Notes: a model not told the origin generated them from the sequence alone. A stretch of 64,000 nt of DNA from Streptomyces endocoffeicus (GCF_016741935.1 NZ_JAERRG010000006.1:124001-188000); one strand, 5' to 3'; counted from the first letter of the stretch, positions 7,055 to 16,392 are shown. Program-made: numbers and translations.

Positions 7055-8422
7055 GTGCTGAACGGAAATGTGTCCTTCTGGTACCGCCAGACCGGCTTCC
7101 CCGAACGGCGTCCGCCGCTCGACGGTGACCTCGCCACCGATGTGTGCGTCGTGGGCGGGGGCTTCACCGGGCTGTGGACCGCGTACTACCTCAAACAGGC
7201 CGCCCCCGATCTCGACATCACCGTCGTGGAGCGGGAGTTCGCCGGATTCGGCGCCTCGGGGCGGAACGCCGGCTGGCTCAGCTGCAAGATCGCCGGATCG
7301 GCCGGGACCTATGCGAGGAAGCGCGGGCGCGAGGCGACGATCGCCCTCCAGCGGGAGATGATCCACACCGTGGACGAGGTGATCTCGGTGGCCCGTACCG
7401 AGGGCATCGAGGCCGACATCGTCAAGAGCGGCTATCTCACCGTCGCCCATGGCGCCGCCCAACTGCCCCGGCTGCGCGCCGCGTACGACCAGCTGCGCCA
7501 CTGGGGCGGGCAGGACCTGGAGTGGCTGAGCGCACCCCGGCTCGCCGAGCGGCTGCGCCTGGACGGGGCGCTGGCCGGCTACCACAATCCGCACTGCGCC
7601 CGGGTCCACCCGGCCAAGCTGGTGCGCGGCCTGGCCGCCGCGGTGGAGGCGCTGGGCGTGCGGATCCTGGAGTCCACCCCGGTCACCGCCATCGCCCCCG
7701 GCCGGGTCAGCACCCCGTTCGGCACCATCCGCGCGGGCCGGATCGTCCGTGCCACCGAGGGCTTCACCAGCGGTATCGAGGGCGAGCGGCGCACCTGGCT
7801 GCCGATGAACTCCTCGATGATCGTCACCGAGCCGCTCCCCGACGAGCTGTGGAAGCGGCTCGGCTGGGAGGGGCAGGAACTCCTCAGCGACGCCACCCAC
7901 GCGTACACCTACGGACAGCGCACCGCGGACGGCCGCATCGCCATCGGCGGCCGCGGAGTGCCCTACAAGTTCGGCTCCCGCACCGACCGGGCGGGGCAGA
8001 CCAGCGCGGACACCGTGCGCGCCCTGCGGCGGATCCTCACCGGCCTCTTCCCGGACACCGCCGAGGCCGCCATCGACCACGCCTGGTCGGGGGTGCTGGC
8101 CGTGCCCCGCGACTGGTGCGCCTCGATCGGCTACGACCCCGCCACCGGCGTCGGCTTCGCCGGTGGATACGTCGGCCATGGCGTGGCCGCCACCAACCTC
8201 GCCGGGCGCACCCTGCGCGATCTGCTGCTCGGCCACTCCACCGAGCTGACCGCGCTGCCCTGGGTCGGCCACCGCACCCGGCGCTGGGAGCCCGAACCGT
8301 TCCGGTGGATCGGGGTGCACGGCATGTACGCCGCGTACCGCGCCGCCGACCGCTCGGAGTCCTCCGGCCGTACCACCACGTCCCCCATCGCCCGCCTCGC
8401 CGACCGCATATCTGGACGCTGA
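7055..8422 (+). CDS. FAD-dependent amine oxidoreductase (DAO/PuuB-like)
   Basis: This 455-residue enzyme of the D-amino-acid oxidase family has the Rossmann FAD motif VCVVGGGFTGLWTAYYL at about 31-47, a conserved FGASGRNAGW segment near 70, and a C-terminal FAD motif near VGFAGGYVGHGVAATN. E. coli PuuB (gamma-glutamylputrescine oxidase) has this layout. It probably oxidises a secondary or primary amine to an imine with oxygen. The substrate is unknown; no glutamate-putrescine ligase is nearby. The GTG at 7055 gives the N-terminus usual for the family. An MHS transporter gene starts 2 bases after its stop codon. Confidence 0.85.
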   Translation: MLNGNVSFWYRQTGFPERRPPLDGDLATDVCVVGGGFTGLWTAYYLKQAAPDLDITVVEREFAGFGASGRNAGWLSCKIAGSAGTYARKRGREATIALQREMIHTVDEVISVARTEGIEADIVKSGYLTVAHGAAQLPRLRAAYDQLRHWGGQDLEWLSAPRLAERLRLDGALAGYHNPHCARVHPAKLVRGLAAAVEALGVRILESTPVTAIAPGRVSTPFGTIRAGRIVRATEGFTSGIEGERRTWLPMNSSMIVTEPLPDELWKRLGWEGQELLSDATHAYTYGQRTADGRIAIGGRGVPYKFGSRTDRAGQTSADTVRALRRILTGLFPDTAEAAIDHAWSGVLAVPRDWCASIGYDPATGVGFAGGYVGHGVAATNLAGRTLRDLLLGHSTELTALPWVGHRTRRWEPEPFRWIGVHGMYAAYRAADRSESSGRTTTSPIARLADRISGR

Positions 8423-8424
8423 CC

Positions 8425-9747
8425 ATGAGCAAGCCCACCGTCACCGCCACCGCCGCGGCCACGGACCGCGCCCCGGACACCGACCGCGAGCGGACCGCCC
8501 GCAGGGCCGGCCTCGCCTCGTTCATCGGCACCACCGTCGAGTGGTACGACTTCTACATCTACTCCACCGCCTCCGCGCTCGTCCTCGGCAAGATCTTCTT
8601 CGGTGGCGGCGGTGACACCACCGGCGCGCTGCAGGCGTTCGGCAGCCTGTGGCTCGGCTTCCTCGCCCGGCCGATCGGCGGCATCGTCTTCGGGCACCTC
8701 GGCGACCGGATCGGCCGGAAGAAGACCCTGGTCACCACGTTGCTGATGATGGGGATCGCCACCACCCTGATCGGGCTGCTCCCCGGCTACGACGAGGTCG
8801 GCGTCGCCGCGCCCATCGCGCTGGTGCTGCTGCGCATGGTGCAGGGCATCGCGGTCGGCGGCGAATGGGGCGGCGCCGTCCTCATCGCCAGCGAACACGC
8901 GCCCAAGGGGAAGGCGCTGTCCTTCGGCGCCTTCGCCCAGCAGGGGTCCCCGGCCGGATCGATCCTGGCCACCGGGATGTTCGCGCTGCTCACCCAACTG
9001 CCGGACGACGACTTCGACGCCTGGGGCTGGCGCGTGCCGTTCCTCTTCTCCGCCGTGATGGTGGTCATCGGCCTGGTGGTGCGCCTCAAGGTCGAGGAGT
9101 CCCCGGAGTTCGCCCGGCTGCGCGACGAGAAACGGGTCGCGAAGGTGCCCCTGCGGGAGCTGCTCACCGGCCACCCCGGATCCCTCGCACTCGGCGTGCT
9201 CGCCAGCTCCATCGGCATCGCCGCCACCTACTTCATCACCACCTTCGTCCTGTCCTGGTCCACCGACAGCCTCGGCATGGAGCGCTCCACCATGCTGAAT
9301 GTGCTGCTCGTCTACAGCGTCCTGCAGTTCGTCACCCAGCCCTTCGGGGTGGTGCTGGCCGGCCGCTTCGGCCCGCGCCGCACCGTGGCGGCCCTGCTGG
9401 GCCTCAACTTCCTGCTGGTGCCGGTGATGTACGCCTGTGTCTCGACGACCCAGCCGGTCGTCGTGGGGCTCGGCATCTCCCTGCTGGGCATCACCGGCGC
9501 GATGAACTACGCGATCCTGGCCGGACTGCTCGCCGCCGCCTTCCCGATCTCCGTGCGCTACACCGGTATCTCCCTCTCCTACCAGCTGTGCTCGGCGCTC
9601 ATCGGCGGTACGGCACCCCTGGTCGGCGAGTGGCTGCTGCACTCGGCCGGCGGATCGATCGTGCCGGTCGTGATCTACCAGATGGTGCTGGTGGCCGTGT
9701 CCCTGGTCTGCTCCCTGGCGCTGCTCAACCGCTCGCGGACGGCGTAG
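8425..9747 (+). CDS. MHS-family metabolite:proton symporter (MFS)
   Basis: The 440-residue membrane protein has about twelve hydrophobic segments. It shows the MHS hallmarks ASFIGTTVEWYDFYIY at the first segment, GHLGDRIGRKKTL in loop 2-3 and GGEWGGAVL in segment 5. Relatives (ProP, ShiA, KgtP) import organic acids, betaines or shikimate with protons. It follows the FAD oxidoreductase by 2 bases and so probably brings in that enzyme's substrate. Confidence 0.92.
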   Translation: MSKPTVTATAAATDRAPDTDRERTARRAGLASFIGTTVEWYDFYIYSTASALVLGKIFFGGGGDTTGALQAFGSLWLGFLARPIGGIVFGHLGDRIGRKKTLVTTLLMMGIATTLIGLLPGYDEVGVAAPIALVLLRMVQGIAVGGEWGGAVLIASEHAPKGKALSFGAFAQQGSPAGSILATGMFALLTQLPDDDFDAWGWRVPFLFSAVMVVIGLVVRLKVEESPEFARLRDEKRVAKVPLRELLTGHPGSLALGVLASSIGIAATYFITTFVLSWSTDSLGMERSTMLNVLLVYSVLQFVTQPFGVVLAGRFGPRRTVAALLGLNFLLVPVMYACVSTTQPVVVGLGISLLGITGAMNYAILAGLLAAAFPISVRYTGISLSYQLCSALIGGTAPLVGEWLLHSAGGSIVPVVIYQMVLVAVSLVCSLALLNRSRTA

Positions 9748-9877
9748 CCGCGGCCGGGCCTTGGCCGAACGGTCAAAGCCACGGACGGGTCTTTGGCCGA
9801 TGCGTGCACCTCCCCGCCCGCTCCCTTCCGCATCATCAGGGGCCGTACAGCGCGGCGGCGCGGACAAGGGAGGCAAT

Positions 9878-11380
9878 GTGAACGGTGTGCGAACACAACC
9901 GCACGGCCGGCGAACCCCGGCGCAGGCCACCGGCCCGGTCGGCAGGCTGACCCGCCGCCGGGAAGTGGCGGAGCTGGTCGCCGAGGCAGGTGGCGGTCCG
10001 CTCCGCCGCACCCTGGGGCTGACCCAGCTCACCCTGCTCAGCGTCGGCGCCACGCTCGGCACCGGGATCTTCGTGGTGCTCGGCGAGGCGGTGCCCCAGG
10101 CGGGCCCGGCGGTGGTGCTCTCCTTCGTCCTCGCCGGGGTCACCGCGCTGTTCTCCGCCCTGTCCTACGCCGAGCTCGCGGGCATGATCCCGGGCGCCGG
10201 GTCCTCGTACAGCTACACCTACGCCACCTTGGGCGAGCTGGTGGCCTGGGTGTGCGGCTGGTGTCTGATCCTCGAGTACGGCGTCTCCGTGGCCGCGGTC
10301 GCGGTCGGCTGGGGTCAGTACGTCAACGAACTGCTCCAGCTGACCGTCGGCCGGACCCTGCCCGACGCGCTCGCCGCCCCGCCCGGCGACGGCGGGGTGC
10401 TGAACGTCCCCGCCGCCGCCATCGTCGTCCTCGCCATGGTGGTGCTGCTCCGCGGCGCCCGGGAGAGCGCCGTGGTCAACACCGTGATGGTGGCGGTGAA
10501 GCTGGCCGCGCTCGTCATCTTCTGCGCGGTGGCCTTCACTGCCTTCCACGCCGGGAACTTCCGGCCGCTCTTCCCCCTCGGCACGGCCGGGATGACCGCG
10601 GGCGCCTCCTCGCTCTTCTTCTCCTACATCGGCTTCGACGCCGCCTCCACGGCGGGGGAGGAGGCCAAGCACCCGCAGCGCGATCTGCCCCGCGCCATCG
10701 TCCTCTCGCTCGGCCTGGTCACCGCCCTGTACTGCGCGGTGGCGCTGGCGGCGGTCGGCGCGATGCCCTGGCAGCGGTTCGAGGGCACCGAGGCCACGCT
10801 CAGCCAGGTCCTCGTCCGCTCCGTCGGCGGTGGCGAGCTGTGGCCGATCCTGCTGTCCATCGGCGCGGTCGTCGCCACCACCAGCGTGGTCCTCACCGTG
10901 CAGTACGGGCAGATCCGCATCCTGTTCTCGATGTCCCGCGACGGACTGGTCCCGGGGCTGTTCTCCAGGGTCCACCGGCGCACCGGGGTGCCGCGCGCGG
11001 GCACCGTCATCGTCTCCGCCTTCGTGGCCGCCCTCGCCGCGCTCATCCCGCTCGGCGACCTCGCGGACGCCACCAGCATCGGCACCCTCTTCGCCTTCGC
11101 CCTGGTCAACCTGGCCGTGCTGATCCTCCGGCGGCGCAAGCCGGACGCGCCACGCAGCTTCCGGGCGCCGCTCGCGCCCGTAACCCCCCTGCTGGGAGTG
11201 GTCTGCTGCGGGTATGTGATGTACGGGCTGGGGGCCGACACCTGGATCGCCTTCGGCGCCTGGATGGCGGTCGGACTCGTGGTCTACGGGCTCTACGGCA
11301 TCCGGCACTCCACCCTCAACCGCCCCGCCCCCGAACCGGAGACCACGGAAACCACGGAGACCACGGAGACCACCCCATGA
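9878..11380 (+). CDS. APC-superfamily amino-acid permease
   Basis: The 500-residue permease has the APC helix 1 signature LLSVGATLGTGIFVVLGE near residue 50 and about twelve membrane segments. It resembles cationic amino-acid transporters (YfnA/CAT type). The start is the GTG at 9878, which has GGGAGG just upstream; an ATG two bases earlier is out of frame. The tail ends in ETTETTETT from 9-base repeats (about 11340-11375). Its stop overlaps the M20 gene's start as ATGA, so the permease and desuccinylase are translationally coupled. An imperfect palindrome TTGGCCG-AA-CGGTCAA lies upstream at about 9760-9776. Confidence 0.9.
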   Translation: MNGVRTQPHGRRTPAQATGPVGRLTRRREVAELVAEAGGGPLRRTLGLTQLTLLSVGATLGTGIFVVLGEAVPQAGPAVVLSFVLAGVTALFSALSYAELAGMIPGAGSSYSYTYATLGELVAWVCGWCLILEYGVSVAAVAVGWGQYVNELLQLTVGRTLPDALAAPPGDGGVLNVPAAAIVVLAMVVLLRGARESAVVNTVMVAVKLAALVIFCAVAFTAFHAGNFRPLFPLGTAGMTAGASSLFFSYIGFDAASTAGEEAKHPQRDLPRAIVLSLGLVTALYCAVALAAVGAMPWQRFEGTEATLSQVLVRSVGGGELWPILLSIGAVVATTSVVLTVQYGQIRILFSMSRDGLVPGLFSRVHRRTGVPRAGTVIVSAFVAALAALIPLGDLADATSIGTLFAFALVNLAVLILRRRKPDAPRSFRAPLAPVTPLLGVVCCGYVMYGLGADTWIAFGAWMAVGLVVYGLYGIRHSTLNRPAPEPETTETTETTETTP

Positions 11381-12435
11381 CCCCGCTCGATCCCACCGCC
11401 GATGTGCTCGCGCTCACCCGCGCCCTGGTCGACATCCCCTCGGAAAGCGGCCATGAGGCCCCGCTCGCCGACGCCGTCGAAGGCGCGCTGCGCGCCCTGC
11501 CGTGGCTGACCGTCGAGCGGCTCGGCCACTCCGTCGTGGCCCGCACCCATCTGGGCCGCGACCGGAGGGTGGTCATCGCCGGGCACCTGGACACCGTCCC
11601 GGCCGCGGACAACTTCCCCTCCCGGCTGGACGAGGGGCTGCTGTACGGCCTCGGGGCCTGCGACATGAAGGGCGGTGTCGCGGTCGCCCTCCGGCTCGCG
11701 GCGGCGCTCCCCGCGCCCGCGCACGACATCACCTATGTGTTCTACGAATGCGAGGAAGTGGCCGGCGACCGCAATGGCCTGGCCAGGATCGCCGCGGAAC
11801 GCCCCGAGCTGGTCCAGGCCGATCTGGCGATCCTCATGGAGCCCTCGGACGCCGGTGTCGAGGCGGGCTGCCAGGGCGTGCTGATGGCGGACATCGCCGT
11901 ACGCGGCGAGCGGGCGCACACCGCCCGCGCCTGGAAGGGGGTCAACGCCGCCCACCGCGCCGCCGCCGTCCTGCGGCGCCTGGACGACCACACCGCCGGG
12001 CGGATCACCATCGACGGGCTGGAGTACCGCGAGGGGCTGAGCGCCGTGGCCGTGCGCGCGGGCGTGGCCGGGAACGTGGTGCCCGACCTGTGCGTGATCA
12101 CGGTCAACCTGCGTTTCGCGCCCAGCCGTTCACCGCGGGAGGCCGAGGCGTACGTACGCGACCTCTTCCCCGAGTACGAGGTCGAGATCACCGAGAACAC
12201 CCCGGGTGCCCTGCCCGGTCTGGACCAGGAAGCGGCCGCCTCGCTGGTGGCGTACCTCGGCGTGGCGCCCCGCCCCAAACTGGGCTGGACCGATGTCGCC
12301 CGCTTCGCCGCGCTCGGCACACCGGCGCTCAACTACGGCCCCGGCGACCCGTCCCTGGCCCACACCGCGGGCGAGTATGTGCCGGTGGAGCAGTTGCGGG
12401 AGTGTGAGACGCGGCTCATGGGCTGGCTCGGCTGA
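11377..12435 (+). CDS. M20 metallopeptidase, DapE-like N-succinyl amino acid desuccinylase
   Basis: The 352-residue protein shows the metal-binding segments of the M20 family in order: AGHLDTVP, YGLGACDMKGG, ECEEVAG, a MEPSD segment, and HTAGEYV near the C-terminus. The overall pattern is that of actinobacterial succinyl-diaminopimelate desuccinylase. Here it overlaps an amino-acid permease gene and lies next to a GNAT and an NSAR gene. I therefore infer that it removes succinyl from N-succinyl-L-amino acids rather than serving lysine biosynthesis. The alternative, a second true DapE, cannot be excluded from sequence. Confidence 0.88.
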   Translation: MTPLDPTADVLALTRALVDIPSESGHEAPLADAVEGALRALPWLTVERLGHSVVARTHLGRDRRVVIAGHLDTVPAADNFPSRLDEGLLYGLGACDMKGGVAVALRLAAALPAPAHDITYVFYECEEVAGDRNGLARIAAERPELVQADLAILMEPSDAGVEAGCQGVLMADIAVRGERAHTARAWKGVNAAHRAAAVLRRLDDHTAGRITIDGLEYREGLSAVAVRAGVAGNVVPDLCVITVNLRFAPSRSPREAEAYVRDLFPEYEVEITENTPGALPGLDQEAAASLVAYLGVAPRPKLGWTDVARFAALGTPALNYGPGDPSLAHTAGEYVPVEQLRECETRLMGWLG

Positions 12436-12487
12436 ATCCGCAGGACACCCCTGAGCAGGTCGGCGGAAGTCGGCTGTGGCTCGAAAG

Positions 12488-12504
12488 GCGCCCCTAAGGG
12501 GCGC
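12488..12504. terminator. Hairpin within a common Streptomyces intergenic repeat
   Basis: A perfect 7-bp stem, GCGCCCC-TAA-GGGGCGC, lies between the convergent M20 and PucR genes. It is followed by CGGGGAACTGCGCGACCAGC, a wording I recognise as widespread between genes in Streptomyces genomes. There is no U-tract, as is usual in these hosts. Confidence 0.6.
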
Positions 12505-12577
12505 GGGGAACTGCGCGACCAGCCACGATGGTGCTGCGGACGATCGACGGCAGTTCGGGGCACTTCCAGTAGAGCGC

Positions 12578-14233
12578 TTAGGCGCACGCGCTCCGCAGCC
12601 CGGCGAGCGTGCGCAGCTGGAGCCACAGCACCAGCCGCTCGTCCGGGTCGTCCAGGTCGATGCCCAGCTGCGTCCGCGCCTGCCGCAGCCGGTAGCGGCA
12701 GGTGTTGGGGTGGACGGCCAGCAGCCGGGCCGCCCGCGCCATATCGCATCCGGCGTCCAGCCAGCACACCAGCGTCCGGGCATAGTCGGTGCCGTGCCCG
12801 GCGTCGTACGCCACGATGTCCCGCCAGGCTCCGGCCGCCAACTCCCGCCGTTCGCCCAGGAGTTCGGTGAGCCGGAGCAGTACGGCCCGGGCCCGGACCT
12901 CGTCCATGGCGGCCACCGTCTCCTCCGGGCCGAGCACCCGCAGCACCAGATCGGCGTCCTCCCGCGAGCCGCGGACCTCCGCCACCTCCGGCACCACATC
13001 GCCGAGACCGGCCCGCACCGGCACCCTCAGGGCCTGCTCCGCGCGGCGCACGATGTCCTCGGCCAGCCGCCGCTGCCGCTCCCCGGCCCGACCGTCGGCC
13101 ACCGGCAGCAACGCGTACACCACCCCGTCGACCAGCACACAGGCATGCCGCCCGTACCGGGCCTCGCACTGCAGCCGTACGAGATCCAGCAGCCGCAGCG
13201 CGGCCTGCTCCCCGTCCGGCGCGCCCGCCGCGCCCTCCAGCGCGAAGGCGGCCACCCGCACCGGGGTGCCGGGGGTCATCCCCAGGCGCTCGGCGGCGGT
13301 GGCGGGCTCGGCGGTGCCGTCCAGGAGACGGCGCAGCAGATCGCCGGTCATATGGCGGGACAGCTCCTGTGCCGCCCGCGCCCGCAGCAGGAGCAGGGCG
13401 GCCGTGGAGGCGCCCTGGGCCAGCGCCTCCTCGGCGTCCGGTGCGAGGGTTCCGTCGTCGACGACCCACAGCGAGCCGAGGGTCTCACCACCCGCCCGTA
13501 CGGCGACGGCCAGCCGCGGCAGTTCCTCGGCGCTGAGGGCGGGCAGGCGCACCGGCCCGTGGGAGGCGAACAGCACCCGGTACTGCTCGGTGTTCTCGGG
13601 GCTGCCCGGCACCTGACGGCCCAGGATGCCCTGGCGCCGGGGCTCGTCCACGGGCTGGCCGGGGATGGTGGAGTGGGCGAGGATGCGCTGGCGCGGATCC
13701 TCGATCACGGTGGCGCCGCCCACGGCCGTGGCCACGGCGCCCGCGAGCGAGAACAGATCGCCGAGCGCGGCGCCGCCCGCGGGGGAGGGCCGGGCCCCGA
13801 CCGCCCCGGCCAGCAGCAGATGGACATGGTGCCAGGCGGCGTCCTCGTCCAAGGTGAGCAGGGCCGGCCCCCGCTCCCGCGCCCGGGCGACGGCGTCCGC
13901 GAGCCCTTGCCCGTGCCCGGACACGGATCCCTGCCCGGACGAGGGCCCCTGTCCGGATGAGGGTTCCTGCTCGGACAAGGGCCCGTTCGCACCGCGTATG
14001 ACGAGACCCGCCATCCGCGCGGCCGCCGCCTCGTCCACCAGCGCCCCGGCCGCATCCGCGCGCACCCCGACCGCCAGCAGCAGGGCGCCGGGCGCCCGGT
14101 CCGGGAACGGGGCGTGGGCGTCGTACAGCAGCACCTCGGTGACGGGCGTGGTGAGCCCGGACGGGGCGGTGAGCAGCCGCAGCGCGGGCTCGCCCAGGGT
14201 GTCCAGCAGCTCCCCGAGGGTGCGGGTGTCCAT
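12578..14233 (-). CDS. PucR-family transcriptional regulator (copy 1)
   Basis: The 551-residue regulator has an N-terminal PucR-type sensory region (about 1-110), a central GGDEF-like/CdaR region, and the C-terminal PucR helix-turn-helix (CDMARAARLLAVHPNTCRYRLRQ, then DDPDERLVLWLQL). Relatives control purine, proline and D-amino-acid catabolism. It is divergent from the GNAT-NSAR operon and convergent with the M20 gene, so it probably controls both. Residues about 100-125 are a low-complexity Ser/Gly/Gln repeat from near-18-base units around 13924-13985. A closely similar paralogue lies at 19710. Confidence 0.9.
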   Translation of the reverse strand: MDTRTLGELLDTLGEPALRLLTAPSGLTTPVTEVLLYDAHAPFPDRAPGALLLAVGVRADAAGALVDEAAAARMAGLVIRGANGPLSEQEPSSGQGPSSGQGSVSGHGQGLADAVARARERGPALLTLDEDAAWHHVHLLLAGAVGARPSPAGGAALGDLFSLAGAVATAVGGATVIEDPRQRILAHSTIPGQPVDEPRRQGILGRQVPGSPENTEQYRVLFASHGPVRLPALSAEELPRLAVAVRAGGETLGSLWVVDDGTLAPDAEEALAQGASTAALLLLRARAAQELSRHMTGDLLRRLLDGTAEPATAAERLGMTPGTPVRVAAFALEGAAGAPDGEQAALRLLDLVRLQCEARYGRHACVLVDGVVYALLPVADGRAGERQRRLAEDIVRRAEQALRVPVRAGLGDVVPEVAEVRGSREDADLVLRVLGPEETVAAMDEVRARAVLLRLTELLGERRELAAGAWRDIVAYDAGHGTDYARTLVCWLDAGCDMARAARLLAVHPNTCRYRLRQARTQLGIDLDDPDERLVLWLQLRTLAGLRSACA

Positions 14234-14356
14234 GGGCGGTACCGGGCCTTCCAGGGGCTGACGCACGAGGCGATTGGCTGATCGCAACAGGACCCTAGGC
14301 CGCGGTTGTGCGTCCGGACAAGCCGAGCGCGGGCCCGCCCCGGGAGACTCGGGCCC

Positions 14357-15271
14357 ATGACATCAGTGACGATGGACGCCGAGGCGCTGGCCACCGCCGC
14401 CGCCCGCGCCGCCGGGGTCGCCGTCCGCACCGTCCACGACGTGGCCGGTGTCCAGGCGGTGGCCGACTTCTTCGCCGAGGTGTGGCGGCTGCCGCGCAGC
14501 AATCCGCCCTATCCGGCCGAGGTGCTGCACAGCATCGTCCACGCGGGCGGCGCGGTGCACGCCGCGTACTCCACCGGGCCCGACGGGCAGGAGGGCGAGC
14601 GGCTGTCCGGTGCCGCGGTCGCGGTCTTCGGCCCGCCGGCCGACCGGGAGGTGTACTCGCTCGTGGCCGCCGCCACCGCCTCCGACCGGGGCGTCGGCCA
14701 CGCCGTCAAACAGGCCCAGCGCGGCTGGGCCCTGGAGCACGGGGCCCACACCATGCGCTGGACCTTCGACCCGCTGGTCGCCCGTAACGCCCGCTTCAAC
14801 CTGGTCAAACTGGGTGCCGTCGGGGCCGAGTACCTGGTCGACCTCTACGGGCCCATGAACGACGGGGTGAATGACGGCGACGAGAGCGACCGGCTCACCG
14901 CCCGCTGGGACCTCCTTGCGCGACCCGCACCCGCACCCGCACCCGCACCCGCACCCGCACCCGCACCCGCCTCCACCCCCGCCGATGACACCGACGACCG
15001 GGCAGCGGCCCCGGTCCTCCGCCATGCCCCCGACGGCGGCCCGCTCGCCGCCCGCCACGGGGACCGGCTGTGGTGCAGGGTGCCCGGGGACATCGTCGCG
15101 CTGCGCACCGCCGACCCGGCCCTGGCGCTGCGCTGGCGGCACGCCGTGCGCGAGGTGTTCACCGAGGCGTACGCCGAGGGCTTCCTGGCCACCGCGATGT
15201 CCCGCGACGGCTGGTACCGGCTCACCCGGAACCCCGCCCCGACCACCCCCGGAGAGGACCCGCGGCCATGA
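14357..15271 (+). CDS. GNAT-family N-acyltransferase, probable amino acid N-succinyltransferase (copy 1)
   Basis: This 304-residue protein is of the COG3375-like GNAT type, with conserved MRWTFDPLVARNARFNLVKLG near 135-155 and YGPMNDGVNDGDESDR. In Geobacillus a GNAT protein next to NSAR was shown to be a D-amino-acid N-succinyltransferase. Here its stop overlaps the NSAR start (ATGA), so the same job is inferred. The two halves are joined by an Ala-Pro repeat linker from eight ACCCGC copies, which the paralogue at 24204 lacks. Confidence 0.8.
   Translation: MTSVTMDAEALATAAARAAGVAVRTVHDVAGVQAVADFFAEVWRLPRSNPPYPAEVLHSIVHAGGAVHAAYSTGPDGQEGERLSGAAVAVFGPPADREVYSLVAAATASDRGVGHAVKQAQRGWALEHGAHTMRWTFDPLVARNARFNLVKLGAVGAEYLVDLYGPMNDGVNDGDESDRLTARWDLLARPAPAPAPAPAPAPAPASTPADDTDDRAAAPVLRHAPDGGPLAARHGDRLWCRVPGDIVALRTADPALALRWRHAVREVFTEAYAEGFLATAMSRDGWYRLTRNPAPTTPGEDPRP
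14923..14970 (+). repeat. Hexanucleotide microsatellite (ACCCGC)8 inside the GNAT gene
   Basis: Eight perfect copies of ACCCGC encode an Ala-Pro linker. Because the unit is six bases, copy-number change keeps the frame and only changes linker length. Confidence 0.95.
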
Positions 15272-16377
15272 GGCTCGAACGTGCCGAACTGCTCCATGTC
15301 GCCCTTCCGCTGATCACTCCCTTCCGCACCTCCTTCGGGACGATGACCAGCAAGGACACCTTTCTGCTGCATATCGTCACCGACCGGGCCGAGGGCTGGT
15401 CGGAGTTCGCCGCCGATCCGGAGCCGCTGTACTGCGCGGAGTTCGTCGCCGGCGCCGAGATCGTGATCCGCGACTTCCTGCTGCCCCGGGTGGCCGCCCT
15501 CCCCACGCCCACGACCGCGGCCCTCGCCCCCGCCATGGCCGCCGTCAAGGGCCATGAGCTGGCCAAGGCGGCCCTGGAGACCGCGCTGCTCGACGCCGAA
15601 CTCCGCGCCCACGGCATGCCGCTGGCCACCTTCCTCGGCTCGGTCCACGAGCGGGTGCCCGCCGGGGTGTCCGTGGGCATCAAGGACTCCCTCCCGGAGC
15701 TGATCGACGACGTCGAGCGGTATCTCGCCGAGGGCTATGTGCGCATCAAGCTGAAGATCGAGCCGGGCTGGGACGTGGCGCCGGTGCGCGCGGTACGGGA
15801 ACGGTTCGGCGAGGCGCTGCCGCTTCAGGTCGACGCCAACACCGCGTACACCCTCGCCGACGCCGAACACCTCAGGAAACTCGACGAGTTCGGGCTGCTG
15901 CTCATCGAGGAGCCGCTGGAGGAGAACAACCTCCACGCCCACGCCCGGCTCCAGCGGCGGCTGACCACCCCGGTCTGCCTGGACGAGTCCATCCACAGCG
16001 CGCGCGACGCCGCGTCCGCGATCGCGATGGACGCCTGCCGGGTCATCAACATCAAACCGGCCCGGGTCGGCGGCTATCCGGAGGCCCGCCGCATCCACGA
16101 CCTCGCCGCCGCCCACGGCGTCCCGGTGTGGTGCGGGGGCATGCTGGAGACCGGTATCGGCCGCGCCCCCAACCTGGCCCTCGCCGCCCTGCCCGGCTGC
16201 ACCCTGCCCGGTGACACCTCGGCCTCCGGCCGGTACTTCGCCGAGGACATCACCGAGCCGTTCGTCCTCCAGGACGGCCACCTCCCGGTGCCCACCGCGC
16301 CCGGCATCGGCATCGACCCGCTCCCGGACGCCCTCGCCCGCTTCACCACCGCACGGCGGCAGCTGTACCCGCGCTGA
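15268..16377 (+). CDS. N-succinyl/N-acyl amino acid racemase (NSAR/OSBS type, copy 1)
   Basis: This 369-residue enolase-superfamily enzyme has the catalytic lysines K161/K163 (RIKLKIEPGWD) and K263 (NIKPARVGGY), and metal ligands D189, E214 and D239. The WCGGMLETGIGRAPN and LPGDTSAS segments are typical of Amycolatopsis-type N-acylamino acid racemases. Such enzymes swap the alpha-proton of N-succinyl amino acids; many also have o-succinylbenzoate synthase activity. No other menaquinone gene is near, and a GNAT gene overlaps its start, so the racemase role in D- to L-amino-acid conversion is preferred. Confidence 0.9.
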   Translation: MRLERAELLHVALPLITPFRTSFGTMTSKDTFLLHIVTDRAEGWSEFAADPEPLYCAEFVAGAEIVIRDFLLPRVAALPTPTTAALAPAMAAVKGHELAKAALETALLDAELRAHGMPLATFLGSVHERVPAGVSVGIKDSLPELIDDVERYLAEGYVRIKLKIEPGWDVAPVRAVRERFGEALPLQVDANTAYTLADAEHLRKLDEFGLLLIEEPLEENNLHAHARLQRRLTTPVCLDESIHSARDAASAIAMDACRVINIKPARVGGYPEARRIHDLAAAHGVPVWCGGMLETGIGRAPNLALAALPGCTLPGDTSASGRYFAEDITEPFVLQDGHLPVPTAPGIGIDPLPDALARFTTARRQLYPR

Positions 16378-16392
16378 CCCGCGCCCGCCACC

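Noticed and set aside
7144..8424. Extension of the MHS transporter frame upstream into the FAD oxidoreductase gene
   Set aside because: The upstream part is Arg/Pro-rich shadow sequence. The transporter's family N-terminus begins at the ATG at 8425.
11377..12435. Housekeeping lysine-biosynthesis dapE
   Set aside because: The motifs fit, but the gene overlaps an amino-acid permease gene and sits in a catabolic cluster. A search for another dapE elsewhere would settle it.
14923..14970. CRISPR-like or satellite array
   Set aside because: The hexamer copies are contiguous with no spacers and encode an Ala-Pro linker. No CRISPR array was seen anywhere in the window.
15268..16377. Menaquinone o-succinylbenzoate synthase (MenC)
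   Set aside because: The fold allows it, but no other menaquinone gene is nearby, Streptomyces mainly use the futalosine route, and the coupled GNAT gene and second copy favour the racemase role.
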